Assembly (NCBI GenBank): GCA_041305345.1
Contig: JBFYLP010000005.1
Span: 124,001-188,000 of the forward strand
Source: JACRGC01 sp041305345
GTDB taxonomy: Archaea; Micrarchaeota; Micrarchaeia; Norongarragalinales; SBBD01
Reading direction: 5' to 3'
Length of the DNA: 64,000 nucleotides
Part shown: in pieces, positions 1-8,108 of the stretch
Numbering within the stretch: the first letter of the stretch is position 1
Layout: every line of letters starts with the position of its first letter
The notes under the pieces: generated by a model
Seen by the model: only the letters and a program-made list of their open reading frames with translations
The model's database searches: none
What the model was told of the DNA's origin: nothing
Position numbers and translations under genes: made by a program

Positions 1-463
1 CATTGCTTGAGGCAGTAAGATTTTCAATTGAGAGGAAGGTTTCGATCTTTGTGTGGAAGCGGTTGTCCGCATTAGAAAAAACGAGCTCGAACTCGGAACC
101 GCCAAGCACCAGCTTGAAGGAATCGTCCGAGAAATTGTATAAAGTGTGATTGAAAGCCCTCTCGATGTAACTTAGCGAGATTTCCCATCCGGCGCCCAAT
201 ACCGTAGGCAATGAGTTGGTTTTCTGGTGGTTGTAGAAGAGGGTAACTGAAGGCTGCAAACCGTTTGTGCCCGGGGGAAGCTTGATTTGGTGATTATAAG
301 TGAACGCGCCCGTGAATAAGGAAGTCTTGAACGAATCATCCTGCTTGAAATCCGGTGGCGCAACGAATTCCGGCCGGGGCTGGCCTGGCGGATCGATTGC
401 GGCAACCGGGAATGGAATAAGGGAAAATGCAAGCAGGAAAAGCAGCAAGCAAGATTTGCCCAT
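1..463 (-). CDS. RHS/SpvB-like secreted protein (N-terminal part, runs off window)
   Basis: Reading the minus strand from the ATG at 461-463 gives an uninterrupted frame to the window edge (about 154 residues visible). It opens with a signal peptide (MGKSCLLLFLLAFSLIPFPVAA, likely cut before IDPPG). Residues about 60-100 read LPPGTNGLQPSVTLFYN and then LGAGWEISLSYIER. This is the 'PPGtnGl.P.v.l.Yns...lG.GW.L' block that starts the beta-sheet shell of SpvB/RHS/YD-repeat proteins. An AT-rich box (minus-strand TTTAAATATTAC, about 495-506) lies 30-40 bases upstream. The family match is from recognised motif order; the toxin or adhesin part, if any, lies outside the window, so function is open. 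Confidence 0.6.
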   Translation of the reverse strand, partial: MGKSCLLLFLLAFSLIPFPVAAIDPPGQPRPEFVAPPDFKQDDSFKTSLFTGAFTYNHQIKLPPGTNGLQPSVTLFYNHQKTNSLPTVLGAGWEISLSYIERAFNHTLYNFSDDSFKLVLGGSEFELVFSNADNRFHTKIETFLSIENLTASSN

Positions 464-711
464 CAACCCAAGCGCCCCGAAAGGTAAGATTTCAAGTAAT
501 ATTTAAAGCAGTTGGAACGGACCCTCTTTGCCGATCAGAACCTATAATCCCAAGGCGTCTTCGCCGGCTTCTTCCTTCCCTGGAAGCCAAGAATCCAAAC
601 GAGTATCACTACGCCAACGGCAATCAGGACGGCTGTTTGGGAATCGATGAAATCGGCCATATCCCTACTATTCTCACTAACTATTTAAACCCGAAGCGTG
701 TGGATTTAATC

Positions 712-1836
712 ATGAACCAGGAACGGGACAGGAGGCCGGAGGAACCCAAGCTTCTTGCCGCATATTCCGGGGGGATCCCGCAGTGGGTACTGATCAGCAT
801 CATCGTGATAATCCTGGTTATCGGCGCACTATTATATTTCCAATCGAGGAAGATTGACATCGTTCCCACGGCAACACCTACTGTGCGGCCGGCAATAAGC
901 CCGACACCCTCCGCAACTGTGGCAACTCCAACAAAGGCTCCAACTCCAACCGATGAGCCGATACCCACAATCAAGCAAGTTGTGAAAACCGCCTGCGGCG
1001 CCGTTTCCCAAAGCATCACGCTCCAAAACGATCTCAAGGCCCAGGCGACGTGCTTTACCGTGATAAGCGAAGGCGTGACCATCGATTGCAACGGCTTTGT
1101 GATTGATGGGGGCGGGGTTGAGAACTCGAGTGCGATATATTCCGAATTTGCAAACACAGCAATCAAGAACTGCAACATCGGCGGCTTCGAGGTCGGCGTA
1201 TGGCTCAAGAAGGCCGATGGGAGCAGCGTGCTTTATTCGACGATCGCAAACAACATCGGCGGGATCGTGATCGAAAAATCTAAGGGTGTACGCGCAAAGG
1301 GAAACAGGGTTTATAACAGCACCGAGGTCGCCATAATGCTCTCGGCAGTTGAGGATAGCACGATAGAGGATAATTTTGCGGACGGCGGCAAGAAATACGG
1401 AATCCAGATGGTCGCCTCGAACGGCAATGCCGTCAGGAGAAATGTCGTTTATGGAATGAACATTGGCCTCCAGCTATCGCAGTCAAGACGGAACGAGGTT
1501 GAGGCGAACAACATCAGCTTCAATTTCGCCGGGATGAAGATGACGAGCGGATCAACGGACAACACGCTGACCCGAAACAACATCGTGGACAACAAGGCCA
1601 TCGGATTGCACATATTGGATTCCAATGGCAACCGCCTCATTGGAAACACAATGACGGGAAACGAATACGGCATCCACCTTCTTGACTCTCGGAACACCCT
1701 GCAGGACAATTACGTCTGCGGCAATGTGATCGAGGACATCGAATGCGAGATTGCGCAGGAAAATGCCACCGGAAACACCTGCTTCCTTAGGGCGATGACC
1801 TGCGGATTCGATTGCGCAAGGCGCTGCCCTACTTGA
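712..1836 (+). CDS. Membrane-anchored parallel beta-helix surface protein (NosD/PbH1-like)
   Basis: About 374 residues. I place the start at ATG 712 because a TATA-like ACTATTTAAACC lies about 25-30 bases upstream (leaderless layout). The frame can be extended upstream, but that stretch does not look like protein. Residues 1-25 are polar, 26-46 form one transmembrane helix (WVLISIIVIILVIGALLYF), then comes a Pro/Thr-rich stalk (about 50-90). The rest is a right-handed beta-helix with repeating 'N.....N.....GI.l' turns, such as NIGGIVIEKS, YGIQMVASNGN, IGLQLSQSRRNEV, IGLHILDSNGNRL and YGIHLLDSRNTL. The C-terminus is Cys-rich. The family is often carbohydrate-binding or structural; no catalytic site was recognised, so a surface role is inferred. 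Confidence 0.75.
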   Translation: MNQERDRRPEEPKLLAAYSGGIPQWVLISIIVIILVIGALLYFQSRKIDIVPTATPTVRPAISPTPSATVATPTKAPTPTDEPIPTIKQVVKTACGAVSQSITLQNDLKAQATCFTVISEGVTIDCNGFVIDGGGVENSSAIYSEFANTAIKNCNIGGFEVGVWLKKADGSSVLYSTIANNIGGIVIEKSKGVRAKGNRVYNSTEVAIMLSAVEDSTIEDNFADGGKKYGIQMVASNGNAVRRNVVYGMNIGLQLSQSRRNEVEANNISFNFAGMKMTSGSTDNTLTRNNIVDNKAIGLHILDSNGNRLIGNTMTGNEYGIHLLDSRNTLQDNYVCGNVIEDIECEIAQENATGNTCFLRAMTCGFDCARRCPT

Positions 1837-1857
1837 AAATACGCGGTATGAACGAGT

Positions 1858-2013
1858 ATGCCTGACGGCGAATGGTCGGATGACGAACCCCGGATGGACC
1901 TTGGCACGGGAAGGATCGTATGCGACATCTGCGGCTCGGCGATGCGCTTTGCCGGCGGATGCTATTTCTGCACCAAGTGCGGACAGAAAAAGTGCACCTC
2001 GGATTTGACGTGA
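1858..2013 (+). CDS. Small zinc-ribbon protein (51 aa)
   Basis: Short frame starting ATG CCT GAC, 22 bases after the beta-helix gene. An acidic N-terminus precedes a compact CDICGS...GCYFCTKCGQKKC module whose Cys pairs would bind one zinc. The pattern resembles the zinc-binding tail found at the C-terminus of class II (B12-dependent) ribonucleotide reductases and of several small archaeal zinc ribbons. No other domain fits in 51 residues. It may be co-transcribed with the upstream gene. Function unknown. Confidence 0.5.
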   Translation: MPDGEWSDDEPRMDLGTGRIVCDICGSAMRFAGGCYFCTKCGQKKCTSDLT

Positions 2014-2068
2014 ACACCCGGCCAAGGCGTTTATTATTATTCTTCTTATGGTAAGCCCGCAAAAGATA

Positions 2069-2079
2069 CATTTATATAT
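2069..2079 (+). promoter_or_regulatory. TATA box of the AbiE operon
   Basis: TTTATATATAG sits about 30 bases before the ATG at 2104, which predicts a start of transcription within a few bases of the start codon (leaderless mRNA). AT-rich sequence between box and ATG could also host antitoxin binding. Confidence 0.6.
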
Positions 2080-2103
2080 AGATTTAGCATAAAATTGTAA
2101 AAT

Positions 2104-2934
2104 ATGAGAAAACTATATACAAGGAAATTACACATACCCAAGGAAGTTCGGGAGTTCATTGCCGGCAGCGATGTCACTACGGCTATGCAGCTAAGCAAGC
2201 GTTTTGGGTTTTCAGAAATTACCGCAATGAATTACCTGAGCCGGGCGAAGAAATTGGGGCTGGGAACAAGGGTGGCCCCAAAGATGCTAATGAAGGCAAG
2301 GCACGACTATCCCGAATTTTCAAAAGAAAAAAAACGCGTTTATGATGCGATAAGGAAAGACATGCCATTTGTGCCCATTACCATCTGGTCTACCTTTGAC
2401 CTTAACCGGTATGCGCATAACATTATAATGAAGGGAGTGATTTTTGTTGAAACTGAAGGATTTGCAGTTGAAACCGTAAAAGATAAACTTCTATCGAATG
2501 GCGTCAAGGCAATAAGTTTCAACAGCAAGGCTGACCTCCGCAATATTTTTGATCTTATGGAAACACCCGTATTGGTGATGGGAAGAAAGGACAAGGCGGG
2601 CACGAATGCAGACAAGAAAGATAAGAATTTGCATCTGCCTTCATTTGAAAGGATATTTGTAGATGTTTATTTCCTGAATACCCGAAAATACCTCTCGCTG
2701 CCGCTTTCCGAGCTTGGGAATGTACTTGAGAATATATCCGCATTCGGGTACTCACTCAACTATTCCCTGCTGAATTGGGTTGCAATGCGAAGAAATGTCC
2801 TTGCGGAAATCGAAACCGCGTTATACTTGTTCAAGAAGAAAAGCAGCCGCTTTGCGTCAATTCCTGAAAAATTTGCAAGGAAAAGGAAGTTAAGCAAGAA
2901 GCAGTTAAATTCCGTAATGCAAATGGTTGGTTAA
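2104..2934 (+). CDS. AbiEi-like antitoxin / transcriptional regulator
   Basis: 276 residues. The N-terminal 60 residues look like a winged helix-turn-helix (VREFIAGSDVTTAMQLSKRFGFSE, then AMNYLSRAKKLGLG), as in AbiEi antitoxins, which repress their own promoter. The rest is an alpha/beta domain with a basic C-terminus (KFARKRKLSKKQLN). The assignment rests mainly on the next gene, an unmistakable AbiEii nucleotidyltransferase starting one base after this stop codon. AbiE systems are type IV toxin-antitoxin modules linked to phage abortive infection in bacteria. The archaeal role is inferred. Confidence 0.6.
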   Translation: MRKLYTRKLHIPKEVREFIAGSDVTTAMQLSKRFGFSEITAMNYLSRAKKLGLGTRVAPKMLMKARHDYPEFSKEKKRVYDAIRKDMPFVPITIWSTFDLNRYAHNIIMKGVIFVETEGFAVETVKDKLLSNGVKAISFNSKADLRNIFDLMETPVLVMGRKDKAGTNADKKDKNLHLPSFERIFVDVYFLNTRKYLSLPLSELGNVLENISAFGYSLNYSLLNWVAMRRNVLAEIETALYLFKKKSSRFASIPEKFARKRKLSKKQLNSVMQMVG

Positions 2935-2935
2935 G

Positions 2936-3979
2936 ATGGCGGAAGAATTCAAAAGCAAGGAAATATTGGAAAAGGCAACGGCAGCCTTCACGTTTCTAAA
3001 ACTCCTGACAGAGTACGGCCTTAAGCCTTTATTCAAAGGTGGAACATGCGCCCAGCTATTCCTGCCTTCAAAACAGCAAAGGCTTAGCGGCGATATTGAT
3101 ATTGCATATGGTAATGAGATCGAAGTTGAAACCGCCCTAAGTAAAACCGAGAAGGATTCCTACAAGATAAAGCGCTGGCCGGATAATCCCGATCCAAACC
3201 TCCCTTTCATCAGATATACAATAACCGCCCCGAACAAAGCCGAATTTTACCTCGATCTTATCCTTAAAGAACCCAAATACAAAACCCAGCTAACGAAGCT
3301 TGAAACAACGTATTTTATCTCTGCAATCAAAGTCAGGACGCCCACCCTTCACTCAATTATCGGGGATAAGCTTACTACTTTGGGACCCTCGACAGTAGGG
3401 AGGGCGTTAACCGAGAAAAAAGGAGCCATCGAATATGCGAAACAGGTATATGACCTTGCGCATCTTTTGCCCCTTGCTTCAGATCAGGAGGAAATTTACG
3501 ATGCTTACGGGATGGTGGTTGAGGATCAAAAGATCTTCCGCCCAACCAAAGTAATTACCCTTGAAAATTCGATTGAGGATTTGCTTTACGTTGCAAGGAT
3601 GCTAACGATGACCGGGCAGGATGTTGGGAAGTTGAAAGACAAAGAAATAGGTGGGCAAATCGCATATATCAAGAATGGCATCGATGGCTTGGGTAACTTT
3701 TTGAATTCCAGCATCAAATTTGGACCCAACGAGGCGAGGGTTGCAGGAGGCCAAATTGCGTTAATTGGCATGGCGCTTAAGAAATTATCGACGGGAGAGA
3801 ATCCGGATTATTCGGGGCTTAGGAAAAAAGCGCTGAGTAAGCCCGATGATGAAAGTTTTCTTCAAGAAGCCTCAAAACGGCTCATAGAATTTGAACCACT
3901 AATCGAATGGAAGCGCCTGCAGGTTTTAACGCCTAGGTCCATTCCCTACTGGTATTTTGCTTATTTTGGAGAAAGCTGA
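2936..3979 (+). CDS. AbiEii/AbiGii-family nucleotidyltransferase toxin
   Basis: 347 residues from ATG 2936; a TTG at 2927 could extend it by three. Residues 30-60 carry the family signature: FKGGTCAQLF, then RLSGDIDIAY, i.e. the G-G-T/S loop and D-x-D metal-binding pair of the polymerase-beta nucleotidyltransferase fold. A third acidic residue follows in YLDLILKEP (about 100-110), and a KVRTPTLHSIIGDKLTTL segment matches the later conserved 'K..al..R...KD..D' region. Members use GTP or CTP and are thought to modify nucleic acid such as tRNA ends. It is translationally close to the putative AbiEi antitoxin, forming one operon. Confidence 0.8.
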   Translation: MAEEFKSKEILEKATAAFTFLKLLTEYGLKPLFKGGTCAQLFLPSKQQRLSGDIDIAYGNEIEVETALSKTEKDSYKIKRWPDNPDPNLPFIRYTITAPNKAEFYLDLILKEPKYKTQLTKLETTYFISAIKVRTPTLHSIIGDKLTTLGPSTVGRALTEKKGAIEYAKQVYDLAHLLPLASDQEEIYDAYGMVVEDQKIFRPTKVITLENSIEDLLYVARMLTMTGQDVGKLKDKEIGGQIAYIKNGIDGLGNFLNSSIKFGPNEARVAGGQIALIGMALKKLSTGENPDYSGLRKKALSKPDDESFLQEASKRLIEFEPLIEWKRLQVLTPRSIPYWYFAYFGES

Positions 3980-4167
3980 AATCTGAAACAGGCAACATGA
4001 CCCTCCATGAATCCAAGTATTGCTCGATCTCTGCCCAGTAAACAAAGCACCCGAACTGACCCTACATTTCCTTTTTAAGCCCAAATTTAGTCCCTTATGA
4101 GTAACAAAAATTGAAAAATGGCGGATTTGGCGAATGATTTAAGCGACTTTTAACAGAGGCGGTTTGC

Positions 4168-4545
4168 ATGGGGACTTCAACTCTTTTTAAGAGATTTAAT
4201 GATTTGAGCAGTAAATTATCTAGTTTGTCAAAGGAGGAATTGAAGGAAATTGATGAGCTAAGCCCATATGGCGAGCAAAAAGAAAGGGTCCGGGGCTGGA
4301 GCGTTGAAATGGAACTTCATAACGGTAATTTCGAACCTTTGATTTGGTGGTACGGTCGACTTATGCGCCTTCGGGATGCGTCAAGGCTATTGGCGAAAAA
4401 GCATTACGATACATATAGGGGAAAGCAAATGCAAATTTCAGAATGGAAACTAATGAAAGGTGTGCTGGAAAAAGAGTTGGAAAGATACGACAAGGAGTTC
4501 GAAAAGCAAAGGGCAAGAGAGTATCGGCAGAGGGGTAAAAAATGA
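4168..4545 (+). CDS. Hypothetical helical protein, paired with phage-like gene
   Basis: 125 residues, mostly charged helix with likely coiled coil at both ends (LSSKLSSLSKEELKEIDELS; LEKELERYDKEFEKQRAREY). No catalytic motif recognised. Its last codons overlap the next ATG by four bases (ATGA at 4542-4545), so the two genes are translationally coupled. Together with the AbiE pair and the HisE remnant this suggests an integrated accessory cassette. Family unknown. Confidence 0.55.
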   Translation: MGTSTLFKRFNDLSSKLSSLSKEELKEIDELSPYGEQKERVRGWSVEMELHNGNFEPLIWWYGRLMRLRDASRLLAKKHYDTYRGKQMQISEWKLMKGVLEKELERYDKEFEKQRAREYRQRGKK

Positions 4546-4955
4546 ACAACAAACTCACGCAAAAACTCTTCGAAAAATACCCTAAAATATTCCCAAAAAA
4601 GAATCGCGCACATAAGGAAAGCCTCATGAGCTACGGATTTGAATGCGGGGATGGCTGGTATTGGCTCATAGACAGCCTTTGCGACATCATCCAGAGATAT
4701 TACAATGCCAACTCAAAGCGCCAGGGTTTCAAGCAGCCGGTAGCAGAGCAGGTGAAGGAGAAGTTTGGTGCTTTACGGTTTTACACCACGGATACTGATC
4801 CAGCCATACATTCAATGATCGCTTTCGCGGAGGAACTAAGCGTTAGGATCTGCGAGGATTGCGGGGCAATAAGGGGAGGAAAAACCAAGCCGATTAATGG
4901 CTGGTACAAGGCGCTTTGCGAAAAATGTTACAAGAAAAAATCCAAAAGCAAGTGA
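4542..4955 (+). CDS. Phage-type hypothetical protein with C-terminal zinc-binding Cys pairs
   Basis: 137 residues. The block GFECGDGWYWLIDSLCDIIQ, then VAEQVKEKFGALRFY, is a recurrent signature of small uncharacterised proteins in phage and plasmid genomes. The C-terminus holds two CxxC pairs (ICEDCGAIRGG, CEKCYKK), a likely zinc knuckle. It overlaps the preceding stop codon by four bases. Biochemical role unknown; the phage association is from motif recall. Confidence 0.6.
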   Translation: MNNKLTQKLFEKYPKIFPKKNRAHKESLMSYGFECGDGWYWLIDSLCDIIQRYYNANSKRQGFKQPVAEQVKEKFGALRFYTTDTDPAIHSMIAFAEELSVRICEDCGAIRGGKTKPINGWYKALCEKCYKKKSKSK

Positions 4956-4989
4956 ATCGTTAACAAGCGGAATGACAGATGAAATCTGA

Positions 4990-5160
4990 GATAAACTGAT
5001 CGAGGAAGCTGGAGAACTGGAGGAAGCATTACTGCAAAAACCAGACAAGGAAGTTGTTTGGGAAGCTGCGGATCTGCTGGTCTTCACGCTGGTTGGGCTA
5101 GAGAATAGGGGGATTGATCTAAAGGAAGTGATGGAGGAATTGAAAAAAAGAAGGCGATAG
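4990..5160 (+). pseudogene. HisE/MazG-like pyrophosphohydrolase remnant
   Basis: A 56-codon open stretch ending at TAG 5158-5160 reads KLIEEAGELEEALL, EVVWEAADLLVFTLVGL and RGIDLKEVMEELKKRR. This is the EExxE...E..D helix pair of phosphoribosyl-ATP pyrophosphohydrolases (HisE) and related all-alpha NTP pyrophosphatases. It is about half the usual length, and a TGA sits immediately upstream in frame. An ATG at 4979 in another frame (MKSEIN-stop) suggests a one-base frameshift. I call it a decayed gene; use of a non-standard start is the alternative. Confidence 0.5.
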
Positions 5161-5214
5161 GGTATTAATATTTGCCGCTAAAATAAAGTAAAACGTAAAA
5201 AACAGGTTGATTAA

Positions 5215-5535
5215 ATGAAACTTGGAATTGTAATAAGCACTGATGAAGTTGAAGCCGTCTGGAATGCTTTCCGGCTGGCTAATTTTTCCAGGGGAAAGGG
5301 CGACGAGGTCCGGGTTTTCCTTGTGGGCAAAGGTGTTGACTACGAGAAATTGAGCAATGAGAAGTTCGATGCTGTCTGCGAAGCGAAAAAGCTGCTTAAT
5401 GCAGGGGGGATCATCATGGCTTGCGGAAACTGCCTGAAAATTAGGCAAAAGGGCGGAAGTGACGTTTGCCCGATTTCAAGCCTCAAGGATCTTTATGATT
5501 TGGTGAATGAAAGCGATAAGGTATTGTCGTTTTAG
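5215..5535 (+). CDS. DsrE-family protein
   Basis: 106 residues. The pattern is typical of the DsrE/DsrF/TusD fold: an N-terminal strand (KLGIVISTDEVEAVWNAFRLANFS), a second strand (DEVRVFLVGKGV), and a conserved Cys region (AGGIIMACGNCLKIR). Such proteins relay sulfur as persulfide or act as small redox and metal-binding modules; CGNC is the candidate active site. It is encoded alone, with an upstream AT-rich region. Substrate cannot be told from sequence. Confidence 0.7.
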   Translation: MKLGIVISTDEVEAVWNAFRLANFSRGKGDEVRVFLVGKGVDYEKLSNEKFDAVCEAKKLLNAGGIIMACGNCLKIRQKGGSDVCPISSLKDLYDLVNESDKVLSF

Positions 5536-5678
5536 AAGTTGTTGCCAACCAGCTACCAACCCGTAGCTATTCAGCAACACTTGAGAGTGGGGTTTACCAG
5601 GGCGCAGTGCTTGAGGCCCCAGTGCTCGGCCAAGGCGTCATTATTATTCCGGTCATTATTCGCAACCCAATTTACCTT

Positions 5679-5697
5679 ACATTTTATTTCAAAATGT
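5679..5697. repeat. Inverted repeat A upstream of Fic gene
   Basis: ACATTTT, five bases, AAAATGT, followed by GTGCTAA. It pairs with a second, similar palindrome 51-52 bases downstream (centre to centre, about five helical turns). Possible operator half of a dimer-binding pair. Confidence 0.45.
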
Positions 5698-5729
5698 GTG
5701 CTAACTTTGCCACTAATTTGTTTAGGCAT

Positions 5730-5749
5730 ACATTTCAACAGGCAAATGT
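5730..5749. repeat. Inverted repeat B upstream of Fic gene
   Basis: ACATTT, eight bases, AAATGT, followed by GTGGTAA. This matches repeat A including its downstream tag. It lies directly before the TATA-like GATTAATTAAG (about 5757-5767) of the Fic gene, an ideal place for repression. Confidence 0.45.
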
Positions 5750-5788
5750 GTGGTAAGATTAATTAAGCCCAAAATCCATATTATTACC

Positions 5789-6721
5789 ATGAGGATAAGG
5801 AAAAAGGGCGTCAACGGCAACGGATACTACTACTTAGAGGAAACGATAAGACTGGAAAAGCCAAAAGTCTACTCCATATTCCTTGGAGCCAAACTACCCG
5901 AAAAGATCCAAATCGGGGGCTTTAAGCGAAAGTTGGTTGACAAGATTTACAATGACCTATTAGGGGAAAAGGAACGGATTTACCTAACAAAGGAGCAGCT
6001 GATCGAAGCTGAAAAGAGAAGGAGGAGGTATGCAGCCAAAGTAAAACTTCTCGGAAAAGCAAGGCAGGATGAAAAGGACGAAATGGATACAGTCAACTTC
6101 GTTTATACCACCCTTACAACGGAAGGAGTCCCAATAACTAAGGAAGATGCGAATCTGGCCTATAGACTAACTCAGAAAAACATGAAAAACCTAAGGGATG
6201 AAAACCTTCGGGTCGCATTGGACATGATCAAGGGAATCAGGTTCGTCAAGGAGAGCAAAACAGGTATTTTTAATGAATTTATCCTAAAATTGCACAATAT
6301 CATCATGTCCCAATATTCTGATAAGGGACCCGGCAGCATAAGAGATATTCCTGCTTATATCTATTTGAAAAGCTATGAAAAAGTTGAGGAAATCGGGTTT
6401 AGGCCAACTCCGCCGGAAATGATAAGGAAGAGACTTGAAGAACTGATTAAATGGTACAATGATAATGTCGGCAAAATGAATGCAATTGAATTTGCTAGTC
6501 TTTTTCACCTGCGCTTTTACACGATCCATCCATTCAAGGATGGGAATAAGAGGATGTCAAGGCTTTTGCTGAACAAAGCTTTCTTGGATTCGGGTTATCC
6601 GATGCTCAATATATCCAAGCAGTCGCAGGCATATTTTGATGCCCTGATCGGCTCAGTAGAAGGCAAGGATGAAAAGCCGTTTGTTGAGTTCGTTTATGGA
6701 AGGTTTATTTCGGATATCTAA
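5789..6721 (+). CDS. Fic-domain protein (AMP transferase family)
   Basis: 310 residues from ATG 5789 (MRIRKKG). I prefer this to GTG 5750 because the TATA-like GATTAATTAAG lies 25-30 bases upstream and because archaeal homologues start with an RKK...YYYLEE segment. The catalytic Fic loop is clear at residues about 240-255: IHPFKDGNKRMSRLLL, with the invariant His, the Asp in place of Glu seen in some members, and the GN.R anion hole. Family members transfer AMP, or another nucleotide moiety, to hydroxyl groups of target proteins. No inhibitory [ST]xxxE[GN] helix was recognised. The preceding twin inverted repeats suggest autoregulation or a partner regulator. Confidence 0.8.
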   Translation: MRIRKKGVNGNGYYYLEETIRLEKPKVYSIFLGAKLPEKIQIGGFKRKLVDKIYNDLLGEKERIYLTKEQLIEAEKRRRRYAAKVKLLGKARQDEKDEMDTVNFVYTTLTTEGVPITKEDANLAYRLTQKNMKNLRDENLRVALDMIKGIRFVKESKTGIFNEFILKLHNIIMSQYSDKGPGSIRDIPAYIYLKSYEKVEEIGFRPTPPEMIRKRLEELIKWYNDNVGKMNAIEFASLFHLRFYTIHPFKDGNKRMSRLLLNKAFLDSGYPMLNISKQSQAYFDALIGSVEGKDEKPFVEFVYGRFISDI

Positions 6722-6766
6722 CGCCATTAGAATTCAAGCATTGCTTAACCTTGGCCAATGCGCCCA

Positions 6767-7465
6767 TCATCTAAGCGACTCCCAAAGCAGCTCCTCCCTC
6801 GCGTTTATTTCAAGCCCGCGGTCCGTGATCTCGAAGGGATGGACGGCCTTGTCGTTGTTCGTGCCCCTCATCTTGCGGACGAACATCGACCTGTGGGGCG
6901 GGAAGAAGTATAGCATTATTACCCCATCCGTCAGGAACTCCTCGACGCCAAAGCGCGAGAGCTCATCCTTCTTGCCCGAGGTTTCGCACGTGAGAAGGGT
7001 CGTCACGTCCATCTTCCGAAGCTCCTCTATTAGCGAATACATTGCATACCGGATCTTATTAGTGTCCTCCAGCCAGAGGGAGAAAGCGGTCACCGAATCA
7101 ATGACGAGCCGCTTCGCATTCATCTCCCTGGCCTTTTCCAGGATGCGTTTCGTCTGGCCCTCGATGTCGTCCTTCATCGAAAGCGATGGCTCGAATTTGT
7201 AGATTTTAAGCAGGTTTTCCTTCTCCAGGGGCAGCAAGTCCCACTTGAAGCGCTGCATGTTCCACCAAAGGTTGTGCGCGCCCTCCTCGAGGGTGATGTA
7301 AGCGCCGCGCTCCCCGTACTCCTTCGCGCCCTGGTAGAGGAACTGCATGCAAAAGATGCTCTTCCCGCAGCCCGGGCCGCCGGATACGAGGATGCTTGAG
7401 CTTTCGGGGAAGCCTCCTTCTATCAATTCATCCAGCCCCGGGATCCCTGATTTTATCCTGTTCAT
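6767..7465 (-). CDS. RecA/KaiC-like ATPase (RAD55 family)
   Basis: 232 residues, one RecA-type ATPase core. It opens with IKSGIPGLDELIEGGFPESS, typical of KaiC/RAD55 proteins, then Walker A GGPGCGKS (about 30-37), a glutamate region TLEEG, Walker B RLVIDSVTAF (about 118-128) and a terminal beta-hairpin. Single-domain archaeal members are associated with signalling or DNA repair, but their substrates are mostly unknown. The stop lies near the end of the convergent Fic gene, and the phospholipid synthase gene ends 9 bases upstream of its start on the same strand, so the two form an operon. Confidence 0.8.
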   Translation of the reverse strand: MNRIKSGIPGLDELIEGGFPESSSILVSGGPGCGKSIFCMQFLYQGAKEYGERGAYITLEEGAHNLWWNMQRFKWDLLPLEKENLLKIYKFEPSLSMKDDIEGQTKRILEKAREMNAKRLVIDSVTAFSLWLEDTNKIRYAMYSLIEELRKMDVTTLLTCETSGKKDELSRFGVEEFLTDGVIMLYFFPPHRSMFVRKMRGTNNDKAVHPFEITDRGLEINAREELLWESLR

Positions 7466-7474
7466 CTGTGATCA

Positions 7475-7978
7475 TCAAAATTTGGGCTTGCGGATCCGAA
7501 CCTTCAGGACCATCAAGACTGTTGCAATGAGCATTGCATAGGGCGCGAGGGGCCTTATGAAATAAAAGGTGCCAACGGTAAGCAGGGCCGCTGCAGGTAT
7601 CGGAAGCCCCCAATAGAAGCCCTCCTCCTTCTGGAGATTGAAAGCAGCCAGCCTAAGTATACCTGCGCACACGTAGCAGATGGCAAAAACGAGGGTCAGG
7701 GAGGAATACGAAACTGAAACCACAATCGCCGCAGGTGCCACGCCGAATGAGACCACGTCCGAAAGCGAGTCGAGCTGCTTGCCAAAATCGTTGCTCTTCC
7801 TCGTCTCACGAGCGACCTTTCCATCTAGGTAATCGAACGCGGCTGAAATCGCAATGAAGATGAATGCCGCAGCGGGGTTCGAGGAGAGCGCGTAATAGAC
7901 CGCGAGGAATCCGGAGGCCGCGTTCGCAAGGGTCAGAAAGTCCTTTGCTTCGAGCATTTCAAGGGCGTCGTGGATCAT
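7475..7978 (-). CDS. CDP-alcohol phosphatidyltransferase (archaetidylserine synthase type)
   Basis: 167 residues with about five membrane helices. The diagnostic catalytic motif is complete: D-Y-L-D-G-K-V-A-R, then G-K-Q-L-D-S-L-S-D (residues about 48-74), followed by VVSFGVAPA. That last block is characteristic of the serine branch (PssA/archaetidylserine synthase). The enzyme would attach a polar head group to CDP-activated lipid at the membrane. It is encoded just upstream of, and probably with, the RAD55-like ATPase. The 167-residue length is near the short end of the family. Confidence 0.75.
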   Translation of the reverse strand: MIHDALEMLEAKDFLTLANAASGFLAVYYALSSNPAAAFIFIAISAAFDYLDGKVARETRKSNDFGKQLDSLSDVVSFGVAPAAIVVSVSYSSLTLVFAICYVCAGILRLAAFNLQKEEGFYWGLPIPAAALLTVGTFYFIRPLAPYAMLIATVLMVLKVRIRKPKF

Positions 7979-8067
7979 GTAAGGCTAACCCTTACTTGGT
8001 TAAAAAGACTTTTGGATGCAAATGGCCGCACTTGCCGCTCACCTCCAATCGTTAAAAAGGCGACACG

Positions 8068-8077
8068 GCATAAATAA
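8068..8077 (+). promoter_or_regulatory. TATA box of tRNA-Ile
   Basis: GCATAAATAAA centred near 8073 predicts transcription start near 8100, nine bases before the first base of the mature tRNA. This supports the 5' end at 8109 rather than at the similar GGGCCTG at 8081. Confidence 0.5.
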
Positions 8078-8108
8078 ACCGGGCCTGCAGAAATGAAAGT
8101 TCTGCAAA

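Noticed and set aside
427..711. N-terminal extension of the beta-helix gene
   Set aside because: It overlaps the divergent RHS-like gene and its promoter; the TATA spacing supports ATG 712.
5539..5766. 75-codon open frame before the Fic gene
   Set aside because: No domain, overlaps the inverted repeats and promoter region; probably intergenic.
8081..8087. GGGCCTG as the 5' end of tRNA-Ile (perfect complement of CAGGCCC)
   Set aside because: The TATA box at 8068-8077 is too close, and GGGCTTGTA at 8109 gives a standard 8-9 TA and an exact 76-nt tRNA with one G-U pair. It could still be relevant as an alternative pairing in the precursor.
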